This document shows, piece after piece, positions 19,536 through 28,275 of a stretch of DNA of 64,000 nt. Source of the DNA: Cupriavidus sp. IDO (GTDB taxonomy: Bacteria; Pseudomonadota; Gammaproteobacteria; Burkholderiales; Burkholderiaceae); assembly GCF_000812465.1 (NCBI RefSeq), contig NZ_JWMA01000040.1, positions 1-64,000 of the forward strand, in the 5' to 3' direction. The notes beneath the pieces are model-generated. The model ran no database searches, had not been told where the DNA came from, and saw nothing but the letters and a program-made list of their open reading frames with translations. Each line of letters starts with the position of its first letter. Position 1 is the first letter of the stretch. The translations under genes were made by a program, and so were the position numbers.

Positions 19536-20930
19536 ATGGCAACCTGGAAGCCGGACCCGAGCTTTTATCCCTCTCCACGCCTTGCTGCCAAGGCGCCGGC
19601 CGAAGGCATCGCCTACGTGGCAATGTTCGATCCCGAGCGAAAGCAGCCCGACGGTATCGCCGTGGTCAACGTGGATCCCGCCTCCGCCGGGTATTCGACG
19701 ATCGTCGGGCAGGTCGCCATGCAGCACCCCGGCGACGAACTGCACCACTTCGGCTGGAATGCCTGTTCGTCCTGCCTGTGCCCCAACGCCCCGCACCCGC
19801 ATATGGAGCGGCGCTACCTGGTGGTGCCAGGCCTGCGTTCGTCGCGCATCTATATCCTCGACACCAAACCCGATCCGCTGCATCCGGCCATCGTCAAGGT
19901 GATCGAGCCCGAGACGCTGGCCGAGCGCACCGGCTACACGCGGCCGCATACCGTGCACTGCGGGCCAGGCGGCATCTACGTCACGGCATTGGGCAACGCC
20001 GAGGGCAAGGGCCCGGGCGGCATCCTGATGCTGGATCCCGAAAGCTTCGAGCCGCTGGGGCGATGGGAAGTCGAGCGCGGACCGCAGTACTTTGCCTATG
20101 ACGGCTGGTGGCACCTCGGCTACGACACGCTGGTCACCAGCGAATGGGGCACGCCGGACATGGTCGAGGACGGCCTGGTTGCCGACATCCTGCTCGGCGC
20201 GCGCTATGGCCGCCGCCTGCACTTCTGGGATTTCACGCGACGCAGGCACCTGCAGGAAATCGACTTCGGCGAGGAATACCAGCTCGTCTTCGAACTGCGC
20301 CCGGCGCACGATCCGACCAAACCCTACGGTTTCGTCAACTGCGTGATCAGCCTGAAGGATCTGTCGTCCTCGATCTGGACCTGGTATCGCGACAAGGACA
20401 AGTGGGCGGTGAAGAAGGTCATCGACATTCCCGCGGAAGCCGCCGACCCGGACCTGCTGCCGCCATTGCTCAAGGGCTTCAAGGCGGTGCCGCCGCTGGT
20501 AAGCGACATCGACCTGTCGATGGACGACCGCTTCCTCTATGTGTCGTGCTGGGGCACGGGCGACCTGCTGCAATACGATGTGTCGGACCCGTTTGCGCCA
20601 AAGCTCACCGGCAAGGTGCGCATTGGCGGCATTGTCTCGCGCGCCACGCATCCGGGCGCGAAGAACGGCGCGCTGAACGGCGGCCCGCAGATGGTGGAAG
20701 TCAGCCGCGACGGGCGCCGGATCTACTTCACCAATTCGCTGTATGGTGCGGTGGACCCGCAGTTCTACCCGGACGGCATCGACGGCTGGATGGTCAAGCT
20801 AGACGCCGCGCCCGAAGGCGGGATCTCGTTCGACCAGCGCTTCTTCATTGACTGGCCGAAGGGCCATCGTCCGCACCAGGTCAGGCTGCAGGGCGGCGAC
20901 TGCTCGTCGGATTCCTACTGCTATCCGTAG
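19536..20930 (+). CDS. Selenium-binding/methanethiol oxidase family protein (SBP56)
   Basis: A 464-residue SBP56 family protein. The family signature is clear: HHFGWNACSSCLCPNAPHPH, LVVPGLRSSRIYILDTKPDP, RPHTVHCGPGGIYVTALGN, and the C-terminal PKGHRPHQVRLQGGDCSSDSYCYP. Members oxidise methanethiol to formaldehyde, sulfide and hydrogen peroxide using copper. No signal peptide is visible, so a cytoplasmic place is suggested, unlike some bacterial periplasmic forms. A membrane protein follows 13 bp downstream, probably in the same operon. Substrate in this organism is unproven. Confidence 0.85.
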   Translation: MATWKPDPSFYPSPRLAAKAPAEGIAYVAMFDPERKQPDGIAVVNVDPASAGYSTIVGQVAMQHPGDELHHFGWNACSSCLCPNAPHPHMERRYLVVPGLRSSRIYILDTKPDPLHPAIVKVIEPETLAERTGYTRPHTVHCGPGGIYVTALGNAEGKGPGGILMLDPESFEPLGRWEVERGPQYFAYDGWWHLGYDTLVTSEWGTPDMVEDGLVADILLGARYGRRLHFWDFTRRRHLQEIDFGEEYQLVFELRPAHDPTKPYGFVNCVISLKDLSSSIWTWYRDKDKWAVKKVIDIPAEAADPDLLPPLLKGFKAVPPLVSDIDLSMDDRFLYVSCWGTGDLLQYDVSDPFAPKLTGKVRIGGIVSRATHPGAKNGALNGGPQMVEVSRDGRRIYFTNSLYGAVDPQFYPDGIDGWMVKLDAAPEGGISFDQRFFIDWPKGHRPHQVRLQGGDCSSDSYCYP

Positions 20931-20943
20931 CCGGGAGGCAGCG

Positions 20944-21615
20944 TTGAACGCCATCACTACAACGTTCGGCCCTGCCGCCGAGGTGCAATGGGCCGCATGG
21001 TGGCCGTGGCTGACCGTTGCCGCACTCGGCCTGTTCCATGGCATCAACCCTGCCATGGGCTGGCTGTTCGCGGTGGCGCTCGGCCTGCACCGGCGGCAGC
21101 GCCGCGTGGTGCTGCTTTCGCTGCTGCCCATCGCCATCGGTCACGCCGTGGCCGTGGCCGTGTTCGTGGCATTGGCCCTCTATCTTGGCAGCATGCTCGA
21201 TCCCCGCCTCTTCGCGAGGCTGGGCGGCGCCGTGCTAATCGGCTGGGCACTCTGGCACGTCTGGCGCGGCCATCGCATGCGCCCGCGCGTGGGCATGCAG
21301 GCGGGCATGGCGGGGCTGGCGTTCTGGTCGTTCCTGATGGCCGGCATGCACGGCGCCGGGCTGATGCTGGTGCCGGTGCTGCTGCCGCTGTGCGTGTCGC
21401 CGGTGTCGGGTGCCATCGCCGGCAGCAGCGCCGTTGCACCCGCCATCCTTGCGCTCGTGCTGCATACCGGCGCGATGCTGCTCGCCATCAGCGCCATCTC
21501 GCTGCTGGTGTACGACCGCATCGGCGTGGGCTTCCTGCGCACCGGCTGGATCAATCTCGATTTGCTGTGGACCGCCGCGCTGCTGCTGTGCGGCGCGCTG
21601 CTCCTGCTCCACTGA
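20944..21615 (+). CDS. Multi-pass membrane protein, HupE-like
   Basis: A 223-residue protein with six to seven hydrophobic helices. The segment GLFHGINPAMGWLFAVALG and later AGMHGAGLMLVPVLLPLC place histidines within membrane helices, loosely reminiscent of HupE/UreJ nickel or metal transporters. The start is TTG at 20944 after a GGGAGGC ribosome site. Tight linkage to the SBP56 gene suggests it supports that protein, perhaps with copper or another metal. I do not recognise a defined family with confidence. Confidence 0.65.
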   Translation: MNAITTTFGPAAEVQWAAWWPWLTVAALGLFHGINPAMGWLFAVALGLHRRQRRVVLLSLLPIAIGHAVAVAVFVALALYLGSMLDPRLFARLGGAVLIGWALWHVWRGHRMRPRVGMQAGMAGLAFWSFLMAGMHGAGLMLVPVLLPLCVSPVSGAIAGSSAVAPAILALVLHTGAMLLAISAISLLVYDRIGVGFLRTGWINLDLLWTAALLLCGALLLLH

Positions 21616-21628
21616 GATCGATGGCGCT

Positions 21629-22057
21629 TCACGCTGTCAGCACCGCAGTCGCCTCGATCTCGAACAGCATATTGTCGAGCGCTAGCCGTGGCACCGGAAT
21701 CAGGGTGCAGGCAGGCGTCGGCCGGTCACCCCACATCTCGCGCAGGGCTGTGCCGAAGATCTTCAGCCGGTCCATGGAATGATCGACTACCAGCACCGTC
21801 AGGCGAGCCACGTCGCCGACGTCGGCGCCCGCGGCGTCCAGCGCCACCTTCAGGTTCTTCATGGCCTGCGAAACCTGGCGGTGGAAATCCGTCGACAACC
21901 CGCCCGCGGCGTCCTCGCCGCCCTGCCCCGCGATATAGACGATGCGGCCAGGCCCTTCTGCCACCGCCACGTGTGAATAGCCGTTGGGACGGGGATCATA
22001 CAAGCCCGGCGGATTGATAAAGGTGAGGGCGTTGCTCTTGCTGGCTGCTCGCGACAT
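21629..22057 (-). CDS. RidA family protein
   Basis: A 142-residue member of the RidA/YjgF/UK114 family of reactive-imine deaminases, with [21 protein letters not shown] at the start, [32 protein letters not shown] and [11 protein letters not shown] at the end. The usual arginine near R105 of classic RidA is not evident here, so it may be a non-deaminating relative. It is divergent from soxR and its promoter contains a sox box with the 19-bp spacer typical of SoxR activation, suggesting oxidative or redox-cycling stress control. Confidence 0.8.
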   Translation of the reverse strand: MSRAASKSNALTFINPPGLYDPRPNGYSHVAVAEGPGRIVYIAGQGGEDAAGGLSTDFHRQVSQAMKNLKVALDAAGADVGDVARLTVLVVDHSMDRLKIFGTALREMWGDRPTPACTLIPVPRLALDNMLFEIEATAVLTA

Positions 22058-22085
22058 GGTGCGGCTCTGGAGTGGAAGAGCCCCC

Positions 22086-22116
22086 AGTATTCAACCTCAA
22101 CTTAGCTTGAGGTCAA
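22086..22116 (-). promoter_or_regulatory. SoxR-type promoter for the RidA gene
   Basis: CCTCAACTTAGCTTGAGG at 22095-22112 is an almost perfect match to the soxS sox box. On the minus strand it lies between TTGACC (22111-22116) and AATACT (22086-22091), separated by 19 bp, the overlong spacer characteristic of promoters activated by SoxR/MerR proteins. It points to the RidA gene. Confidence 0.85.
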
Positions 22117-22166
22117 GCCAGACCCTGCTAGCATTGTGGGTCCGGAATCGTCCAGCGGGTAAAGCC

Positions 22167-22658
22167 ATGGTATCCAACGCAAGCCCCCCCCGCGCTACCT
22201 CTCCCCGCGCCGTGCGAAAGAGCGACCTGCTGCCCGTGGGTGAAGTCGCGGCACGCACCGGCATCGCGGTCTCCGCCCTGCATTTCTACGAAACCAAGGG
22301 CCTGATCGCCAGCACCCGCAGCGACGGGAACCAGCGGCGCTATCCGCGCAGCGTGCTGCGCCGGCTCGCCGTCATCCGTGTGGCGCAGCGGATGGGACTG
22401 CCGCTGGCAGTCATCGCCCAGGCAATGCAGACGCTGCCGGCCGGACGTGCGCCGACGGTGGCAGACTGGCGCCGTCTGTCCGCAGGCTGGCGCGAAGATC
22501 TCGACGAGCGCATTCGCACGCTCACGCAACTGCGCGACCAGCTCGACGGCTGTATCGGCTGCGGCTGCCTGTCATTGAAGGAATGCCCCTTGCGCAATCC
22601 GCAGGACACGCTGGCGGGCGAAGGGCCGGGGCCGCATTTCCCGCCGGTGGTGGAATGA
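22167..22658 (+). CDS. soxR: Redox-sensing MerR-family activator SoxR
   Basis: A 163-residue MerR-family regulator with N-terminal HTH ([47 protein letters not shown]), a dimerisation helix and the SoxR cysteine cluster [14 protein letters not shown] near residue 130, binding a [2Fe-2S] centre. Outside the enterics SoxR typically responds to redox-active compounds. The sox box in the divergent region makes the RidA gene its likely target. The C-terminus ends shortly after the cluster, as usual. It converges on the Crp/Fnr gene. Confidence 0.92.
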   Translation: MVSNASPPRATSPRAVRKSDLLPVGEVAARTGIAVSALHFYETKGLIASTRSDGNQRRYPRSVLRRLAVIRVAQRMGLPLAVIAQAMQTLPAGRAPTVADWRRLSAGWREDLDERIRTLTQLRDQLDGCIGCGCLSLKECPLRNPQDTLAGEGPGPHFPPVVE

Positions 22659-22682
22659 GCGCCGGCGGCCGCAACACCGCGC

Positions 22683-23363
22683 TCACGCCCTGACCAGCCG
22701 CTTCAGCTCGGCGGGCGCCAGCAGTTCGATCTGCCGGTAGTGCCGCCGCACCCAGCCCTTCTCTTCCCATGCCTGCAGATACTTGGCCACGGTCTGCCGC
22801 GAGCGGTTGACCATGTCGCCCAGGTCTTCCGCGGTGATGTGCACGACGTGGTCCGTGCGGTCGGCGAGTTCGAGCAGCCTTGCCGCCATCCTGGCATCCA
22901 CAGGTGCCTGCTCTGCGCTCTCGGCGTTGTCGAAGGCCACGCGAAGGCGTGCGCAGATCTGCTGCACGATCAGTTGCATCCCCTCAGGATGCGCTGCCAG
23001 GATACGGTGGAACTCCCGCCTGCCCAGCACCAGCAGCTCGGTGTTCCCTACGGCAATGGCATCGTGCGTGCGCGGCTTGCCGTCGAGCAGCGAGATCTCG
23101 CCGAACCAGCGGCCGCGGCCCACCACCGAATACACCGACTCGCGCCCGCCGGTGCTGACGCGGCTCATGCGCACGCGGCCCGACAGCACCATGCAGAAAT
23201 TGGTTGGCGCATCGCCGCGCGCAAAGATCATGGCGCCGCTGCTGAAGCGCTGGCGGCGTGCGGCCTTCGCCACGGCATCGAGCACGGCGGCCGGCGCATT
23301 GCGCAGCCAGCCGCTGGCCAGCACGCCGCGCAGCAGCGTCTTGTCGGGTTCCACGCCCTTCAT
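22683..23363 (-). CDS. Crp/Fnr-family transcriptional regulator
   Basis: A 226-residue regulator with a cyclic-nucleotide-binding-like domain (GAMIFARGDAPTNFCMVLSGRVRMSR, GRWFGEISLLDGKPRTHDAIA) and a C-terminal winged helix (HITAEDLGDMVNRSRQTVAKYLQAWEEKGWV). It lacks N-terminal cysteines, so an Fnr-type Fe-S cluster is unlikely. The ATG at 23363 follows an AGGAGG ribosome site; a longer frame adds 11 residues with no signal. Its target is unknown; the divergent class II aldolase gene 110 bp away is a candidate. Confidence 0.82.
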   Translation of the reverse strand: MKGVEPDKTLLRGVLASGWLRNAPAAVLDAVAKAARRQRFSSGAMIFARGDAPTNFCMVLSGRVRMSRVSTGGRESVYSVVGRGRWFGEISLLDGKPRTHDAIAVGNTELLVLGRREFHRILAAHPEGMQLIVQQICARLRVAFDNAESAEQAPVDARMAARLLELADRTDHVVHITAEDLGDMVNRSRQTVAKYLQAWEEKGWVRRHYRQIELLAPAELKRLVRA

Positions 23364-23473
23364 ATCGCCCTCCTTCCAGGAACCGAGATTGTCCAATACT
23401 TAACAGACTTTCACCCGCTGTGACGCCAGAATGCACCCCGTTCATTGACCCACATGGCCCGGGAGACCTTCAC

Positions 23474-24244
23474 ATGGCGCAGATCCAGTTCGTTGACTCA
23501 GTCAAAGACCGCGTGTCCGATGCGGAATGGCAGATGCGCGTCGACCTCGCAGCCGCGTACCGCCTGGTCGCCCACTTTGGCTGGGACGACCTCATCTTCA
23601 CGCACATCTCGGCGCGGGTGCCGGATGCGCCCGACCAGTTCCTGATCAACCCCTACGGGATGATGTTCGACGAGATCACGGCATCGAGCCTGGTCAAGGT
23701 CGATCACGAAGGCCAGCCCGTGCTGGAGACGCCGTACGACGTCAACCCGGCCGGCTTCATCATCCACAGCGCGGTGCACGAAGCGCGCCCCGAGATCGGC
23801 TGCGTGATGCACACGCACACCATGCATGGCGTAGCGGTCTCTGCCCAGCAGGCCGGATTGCTGCCGATCTCGCAGCAGTCGATGTTCGCGCTGACCGGAC
23901 TCGCCTATCACGACTACGAAGGCGTGGCGCTGCGCGAGGACGAGAAGGCGCGGCTGGTGGCCGACCTCGGCTGCTGCAAGCAGATGATCCTGCGCAACCA
24001 CGGCCTGCTCACCTGCGGCCGCACGGTGGCCGATGCCTTCCTGACGATGTACACGCTGGAATCCGCCTGCCGCATCCAGATCCTGGCGCAGAGCGGCGGC
24101 ACGCCGCTGACGATGGTGCCGGAAGCCGCCAGCACGAACATGGGCCAGCAGGCGCGCCAGGCCACCAAGGGCAAGGGCTCCAACCTCGCCTGGCCGGGGC
24201 TGCTGCGCCGCCTGGACCGCATCAACCCCGACTACCGCAACTGA
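23474..24244 (+). CDS. Class II aldolase/adducin family protein
   Basis: A 256-residue zinc-dependent class II aldolase-like protein, with RLVAHFGWDDLIFTHISARVP, FLINPYGMMFDEITASSLVKVD, and the metal-binding HTHTMHGVAVSA near residue 115 plus LRNHGLLTCGRT, which supplies a further His. Substrates in this family are sugar or hydroxyacid phosphates, or decarboxylation substrates; none can be fixed here. It is followed 13 bp later by a 2-hydroxyacid dehydrogenase, suggesting a pathway in which a hydroxy-acid or keto-acid is interconverted. Confidence 0.85.
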   Translation: MAQIQFVDSVKDRVSDAEWQMRVDLAAAYRLVAHFGWDDLIFTHISARVPDAPDQFLINPYGMMFDEITASSLVKVDHEGQPVLETPYDVNPAGFIIHSAVHEARPEIGCVMHTHTMHGVAVSAQQAGLLPISQQSMFALTGLAYHDYEGVALREDEKARLVADLGCCKQMILRNHGLLTCGRTVADAFLTMYTLESACRIQILAQSGGTPLTMVPEAASTNMGQQARQATKGKGSNLAWPGLLRRLDRINPDYRN

Positions 24245-24257
24245 GCCGCATCTGACC

Positions 24258-25187
24258 ATGGCCATTCTCGTACACCTGCCTTCCTTCATGGCCGGCCCGA
24301 TCACCGCTGCCCTGCAGCGCACCGCGCCGGATATCCCGGTGTGGAACGGCCGCGAAGCCGCGCCGCCGGAAGCGGTAGAAGCCATCATCGCCTGGGGACT
24401 GAAGCCCGGCGTGCTGCCCACGTATCCGAACCTGCGGCTGGTCTGCGCCGCCACCGCGGGCGTCGACAAACTGCTGGCCGCGCCCGACCTGCCCGAAGGC
24501 ATGCCGGTCACCCGCATCGTCGATCCCGGCCAGCAGACCGGGATTGCGCACTACGTGCTGGCAACCGCGCTGCGCCATGCGCGAGGGCTCGGCACCTACG
24601 CCGAGCAGCAACGGCGCGGCGAATGGAAGCGCCATCCCGGGCGCGATCTCTCGCGCTGCCGCGTCGGCGTGCTCGGGCTTGGCGAGATCGGCAGCGCGGT
24701 GGCGCGCATGTTCGCGGCGATCGGCTACCCGGTGGCTGGCTGGAGCCGTAGCGGCAAGGGCATTCCCGGCGTGACTGACTACACCGGCGATGAGGGATTC
24801 GCGGCTATGCTCTCGAAGAGCGATATTCTGGTCTGCGCCCTGCCGCTTACCTCGCAGACCAACGGCTTGCTGAACCGCCAGACACTGTCACTGCTGCCGG
24901 CCGGCGCGTTCTTCATCAATGTCGGACGCGGTGAGCATCTGGTCGAAGCCGATTTGATTGCGTTGATCGACGCCGGCCATCTTGCTGGTGCGGCGCTGGA
25001 TGTATTTGCGAAGGAGCCTCCCGCAGCGGACGATCCGATCTGGAATCACCCTCGCATCGAAGCCACGCCTCATATCGCGGCGGACCCATCGTATGAGTTG
25101 GTTGCTCAGCAATGCGTCGAGAACCTGCGGCGTGCGCGCGATGGGCGCGAGTTGCTGAATCAGGTGGATCGGAACGCCGGGTACTGA
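24258..25187 (+). CDS. D-2-hydroxyacid dehydrogenase (GhrA-like)
   Basis: A 309-residue NAD(P)-dependent oxidoreductase, probably acting on glyoxylate, hydroxypyruvate or a related 2-keto acid. The dinucleotide motif is GVLGLGEIGSAVARMF near residues 135-150, followed by the substrate-binding PLTSQTNGLLNRQTLSLLPAG, the catalytic Arg in INVGRGEHLVE, Glu in DVFAKEPP, and His in IEATPHIAADP. The order and length fit the GhrA subgroup. It is probably co-transcribed with the aldolase-like gene upstream. Confidence 0.85.
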   Translation: MAILVHLPSFMAGPITAALQRTAPDIPVWNGREAAPPEAVEAIIAWGLKPGVLPTYPNLRLVCAATAGVDKLLAAPDLPEGMPVTRIVDPGQQTGIAHYVLATALRHARGLGTYAEQQRRGEWKRHPGRDLSRCRVGVLGLGEIGSAVARMFAAIGYPVAGWSRSGKGIPGVTDYTGDEGFAAMLSKSDILVCALPLTSQTNGLLNRQTLSLLPAGAFFINVGRGEHLVEADLIALIDAGHLAGAALDVFAKEPPAADDPIWNHPRIEATPHIAADPSYELVAQQCVENLRRARDGRELLNQVDRNAGY

Positions 25188-25394
25188 CGATTCACGAGGC
25201 AAAAGAAATGGCTCTTCGCTGGATTGCGGGGATGAGGTCGTGGCGGGGCTGCTGATTCGCATCAGTGGTGGGTTGCCTGCGGCTTTGCGTCTGTGGTTGA
25301 TCGACGTTCCGGTTTCGCCCTGAAGGGCGAGTCACTTTCTGTCCGAGCGACAGAAAGTAACCAAAGAACGCGTTACTGTCCTCGGCGGACGGCC
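25188..25394. other. Gap with a strong hairpin, left of the palindrome
   Basis: No gene. A perfect hairpin ACTTTCTGTC-CGAGC-GACAGAAAGT occupies 25334-25358, within a motif (GCGAGTCACTTTCTGTC...) that resembles intergenic repeats I associate with Burkholderiaceae genomes. It may end the aldolase-dehydrogenase transcript, although no T-run follows. Confidence 0.4.
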
Positions 25395-25756
25395 AGTCTT
25401 ATCGTAGTGTTCGACGGTTTTTGTACGGGTACGAGCTTCAGGGCATAGCTACGATGCCTGCCACGTTGGGACGAGACGGCGCGAGGCATTGACAGGCCGT
25501 GCTCCCGACCTCGTGAGAGCGGAGTGGTACGCAGCTTGAGGCCCGTCAGCATGCGCAGTTGCATCGCGCACCACGGTTGCCGCGCTGTGACTCTTGCCGC
25601 AGGCACGCCGCTCGATCACGGAGCCACTCCGCTCTCACGAGGTCGGGAGGACAGCGCCGTTCCCGGCGTTGCCCCTGGCGATCTGCGCGGCAGGCAGTCC
25701 AGCTATGCCCTGAAGCGAATACCCGTACAAAAATCCGCGCACGCTACGATAAGACT
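25395..25756. repeat. 362-bp imperfect palindrome
   Basis: The left arm 25395-25527 and the right arm 25624-25756 (each 133 bp) are inverted copies around a 96-bp centre. The innermost 26 bp of each arm (25502-25527 and 25624-25649) are exact complements. Outer blocks AGTCTTATCGTAG, TTTTTGTACGGGTA and GCTTCAGGGCATAGCT also match, with divergence in between. There is no open frame with protein features. It could be a palindromic mobile element or an ancient inverted duplication of an intergenic repeat. Confidence 0.75.
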
Positions 25757-25886
25757 CCCGCCCGGCGGGCAAGAAGGCGCTTTTTGCTTCCTTTTTGGCG
25801 CAGTCAAAAAGGGAGTCGCCGGCTACGCCGGCGAAACAGCAGAGCATCCAAGAACCCACACACCCGCATTTCAGCGAAGGGCCGTT
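25757..25886. other. Gene-free flank of the palindrome
   Basis: Between the palindrome and the norB terminator I see only low-complexity pieces (GCGCTTTTTGCTTCCTTTTTGGCGC, GCCGGCTACGCCGGC), the second a short GC palindrome. Such fragments often accompany intergenic repeat elements. No gene is supported. Confidence 0.4.
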
Positions 25887-25919
25887 AAAAAAAATCGCCT
25901 CCCGAATGAGGAGGCGATT
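25887..25919 (-). terminator. Intrinsic terminator of norB
   Basis: Read on the minus strand, AATCGCCTCC and GGAGGCGATT form a perfect 10-bp stem with a 7-base loop, followed by eight Ts (the A-run 25887-25894). It lies 33 bp past the norB stop and is a textbook Rho-independent terminator. Confidence 0.9.
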
Positions 25920-25951
25920 CTGCGGTGGCTCAAACCCGGAAACCCAGGCGA

Positions 25952-28240
25952 CTACCTTGCTGTCGGCTCCAGCCGCGCAGGCACCGCTTCCGCAACAGCC
26001 GGCCGATTCGCCAGCCCCAACACCACCTGCAACGCAAACGACACAGCGCCAACAATAAACACCACATCGCCAAACGTCCGCACCCACCGCAGCGTCTGCA
26101 GGATCGGCTGCTGCATGAACGCCTCGCTGCGCGAATACCAGGTGCCATACTCAACACTGGCCAGGAACTGGATGATGCCAACCGGCAGCAAGCTCGTGCC
26201 GATCATCAGCACCAGCCCCGCGTTCATGCCCCAGAACGCCGTCTTCATCAGCCCCGGGCTGAGCCGGTAAGCCGGCCGCACATAACGCAGCACCAGCAGC
26301 GTGAAGCCCAGCGCCAGGAAGCCATAGACCCCGAACAGCGCGGCATGCGCGTGCACCGGCGTGGTGTTCTGCCCCTGGATGTAGTACAGCGAGATCGGCG
26401 GATTGATCATGAAGCCGAACACGCCTGCGCCCAGCATGTTCCAGAACGCCACGGCGACAAAACACATCAGCGGCCACTTGAGGTCAGCCATCCACGGTGC
26501 ACGGTCCTTCAGGCGCCAGTTGTCCCAGGCTTCGTGGCCCAGCACGATCAGCGGCACCACTTCCAGCGCGCTGAATGACGCGCCGACTGCCATCACCGGC
26601 GTGGTGGTGCCGGCAAAGTACAGGTGGTGGAACGTGCCCGGAATCCCGCCCAGCATGAAGAGCGAGGCCGAGGCCAGGCTTGCCGCCGTCGCCATCGGGC
26701 GCGACACCAGTCCAAGCGTGGAGAAGATGAAGGCCAGCGCCGTGGTGGCGAACACTTCGAAGAAGCCCTCCACCCACAGGTGGACCACCCACCAGCGCCA
26801 GTACTCCATCACCGTCAGGCTGGTGCGCTCGCCGTAGAAGAGGCCGGCGCCGTAGAACAGGCCGATCGCCACCACCGACGAGGTCAGCAGCGCCAGCAGG
26901 TTCTTGTCGCCGCCGCTGCGTGCGCGCAAGGCGGGCGCGATGCCGCGCATCATCAGCACCAGCCAGATCAGGATGCCGGCGAACTTGCCGATCTGCCACA
27001 GCCGGCCCAGGTCCACATACTCGTAGCCCTGGTGGCCAAGCCAGAAGTTCAGGTTGGGCGGCAGCTTCTGCGCAATCGCCAGGTAGTTGCCGGTGAAGGA
27101 GCCCACCACCACGACCACCAGCGCCCAGAACAGGATATCCACGCCGAGCCGCTGGTACTTCGGGTCCTTGCCGCCGTTGATCAGCGGTGCCAGGAACAGG
27201 CCGGCGGCGAGAAAGCCCGTCGCGATCCAGAACAACGCGCTCTGGATGTGCCAGGTGCGCACCAGCGAGTACGGGAACCACTGCGAGACATCGATCCCGT
27301 AGAACTTCTGGCCTTCGACCGTGTAGTGCGCAGTGAAGCCGCCCAGGAACACCTGGAACACGAACAGTGCGACCACCAGGAACAGGTACTTGCCGAGCGC
27401 GCGTTGCGACGGCGTGAGCGCGAAGCTCAGCAGCGGATCGCGCGCGGGCGCCTGCGGCAGGCCTTCTTCGTGTCCGTGCAGGAAGGCCCACGCCCATACC
27501 AGGAAGCCCACGCCGGCCAGCAGCACCACCACGCTGACCACCGACCACACCACGTTCTCGCTGGTCGGCTGGTTGCCGATCAGCGGTTCATGCGGCCAGT
27601 TGTTGGTGTAGGTGGCCGCGTGCCCCGGGCGCTCGGTGGCGGCGGCCCAGGCGGTCCAGAAGAAGAAATGCGTCAGCTGCTGGCGGCGTTCCGCGCTCGG
27701 CAGCGTGTTCTCCTTCATGGCGAAGTGCTCGCGGCTCGTGTGCAGTTCGGGCGCATCCGAGAAGAGCTTGTCGTAGTAGGCGCCGGTGGCCGCAATGGCC
27801 TGCGCGCGCCGGTTCGAGACGGTCAGCACGCGCGTCGCCGGGTCTGCGGCGTTGCCGCGGTATTCGGCCCGCAGCTGCTCGCGCAGCGCGCCCCTGGCTG
27901 CGGCATCCAGCTTGTCGTAGGGCTTGTGATAGGCATCCTGCGCGGCAAGATCGAGCCACGCCGTCAGCTCGCGATGCAGCCAGTCGGCGGTCCAGTCCGG
28001 CGCCTGGTAGGCGCCGTGGCCCCAGATGGAGCCGAGTTGCATGCCGCCCACCGACTGCCAGGCGGTCTGGCCGTCGAGGATGCCTTCACCGGTGAAGAGT
28101 GTCCGGCCGTCGGCGGCGACCACCTTGGCGGGCATCGGCGGCGCCTGCCGGTAGACCTCGGCACCGTAGTAGCCGAGCAGGGAAAACGTGACCGCCAGCA
28201 CGGCGATCAGCAGGAGCCAGAGTCTGCGATAGGGACCCAT
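25952..28240 (-). CDS. norB: Quinol-dependent nitric oxide reductase
   Basis: A 762-residue single-subunit qNOR that reduces two NO to N2O in the inner membrane with quinol as donor. The N-terminal helix and a periplasmic domain without a CXXCH motif (residues about 35-220) replace the cytochrome c subunit. The remainder is a haem-copper oxidase-like bundle: VSQWFPYSLVRTWHIQSALFWIATG, WVVHLWVEGFFEVFATTALAF, GGIPGTFHHLYFAGTT and PVHAHAALFGVYGFLALGF supply the His ligands. It follows norA by 35 bp, under the sigma-54/NorR promoter. It appears intact. Confidence 0.95.
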   Translation of the reverse strand: MGPYRRLWLLLIAVLAVTFSLLGYYGAEVYRQAPPMPAKVVAADGRTLFTGEGILDGQTAWQSVGGMQLGSIWGHGAYQAPDWTADWLHRELTAWLDLAAQDAYHKPYDKLDAAARGALREQLRAEYRGNAADPATRVLTVSNRRAQAIAATGAYYDKLFSDAPELHTSREHFAMKENTLPSAERRQQLTHFFFWTAWAAATERPGHAATYTNNWPHEPLIGNQPTSENVVWSVVSVVVLLAGVGFLVWAWAFLHGHEEGLPQAPARDPLLSFALTPSQRALGKYLFLVVALFVFQVFLGGFTAHYTVEGQKFYGIDVSQWFPYSLVRTWHIQSALFWIATGFLAAGLFLAPLINGGKDPKYQRLGVDILFWALVVVVVGSFTGNYLAIAQKLPPNLNFWLGHQGYEYVDLGRLWQIGKFAGILIWLVLMMRGIAPALRARSGGDKNLLALLTSSVVAIGLFYGAGLFYGERTSLTVMEYWRWWVVHLWVEGFFEVFATTALAFIFSTLGLVSRPMATAASLASASLFMLGGIPGTFHHLYFAGTTTPVMAVGASFSALEVVPLIVLGHEAWDNWRLKDRAPWMADLKWPLMCFVAVAFWNMLGAGVFGFMINPPISLYYIQGQNTTPVHAHAALFGVYGFLALGFTLLVLRYVRPAYRLSPGLMKTAFWGMNAGLVLMIGTSLLPVGIIQFLASVEYGTWYSRSEAFMQQPILQTLRWVRTFGDVVFIVGAVSFALQVVLGLANRPAVAEAVPARLEPTAR

Positions 28241-28275
28241 GATGAGATTCGCTTGTCGTTGAGAGTGACCGGGGT

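Noticed and set aside
25334..25358. The perfect 10-bp hairpin as a terminator for the dehydrogenase gene
   Set aside because: No T-run on either strand and about 150 bp away from the stop; more likely part of an interspersed repeat.
25524..26270. A 248-residue plus-strand frame across the palindrome and the norB end
   Set aside because: It overlaps the norB terminator and coding end antisense; the composition is of repeat origin.
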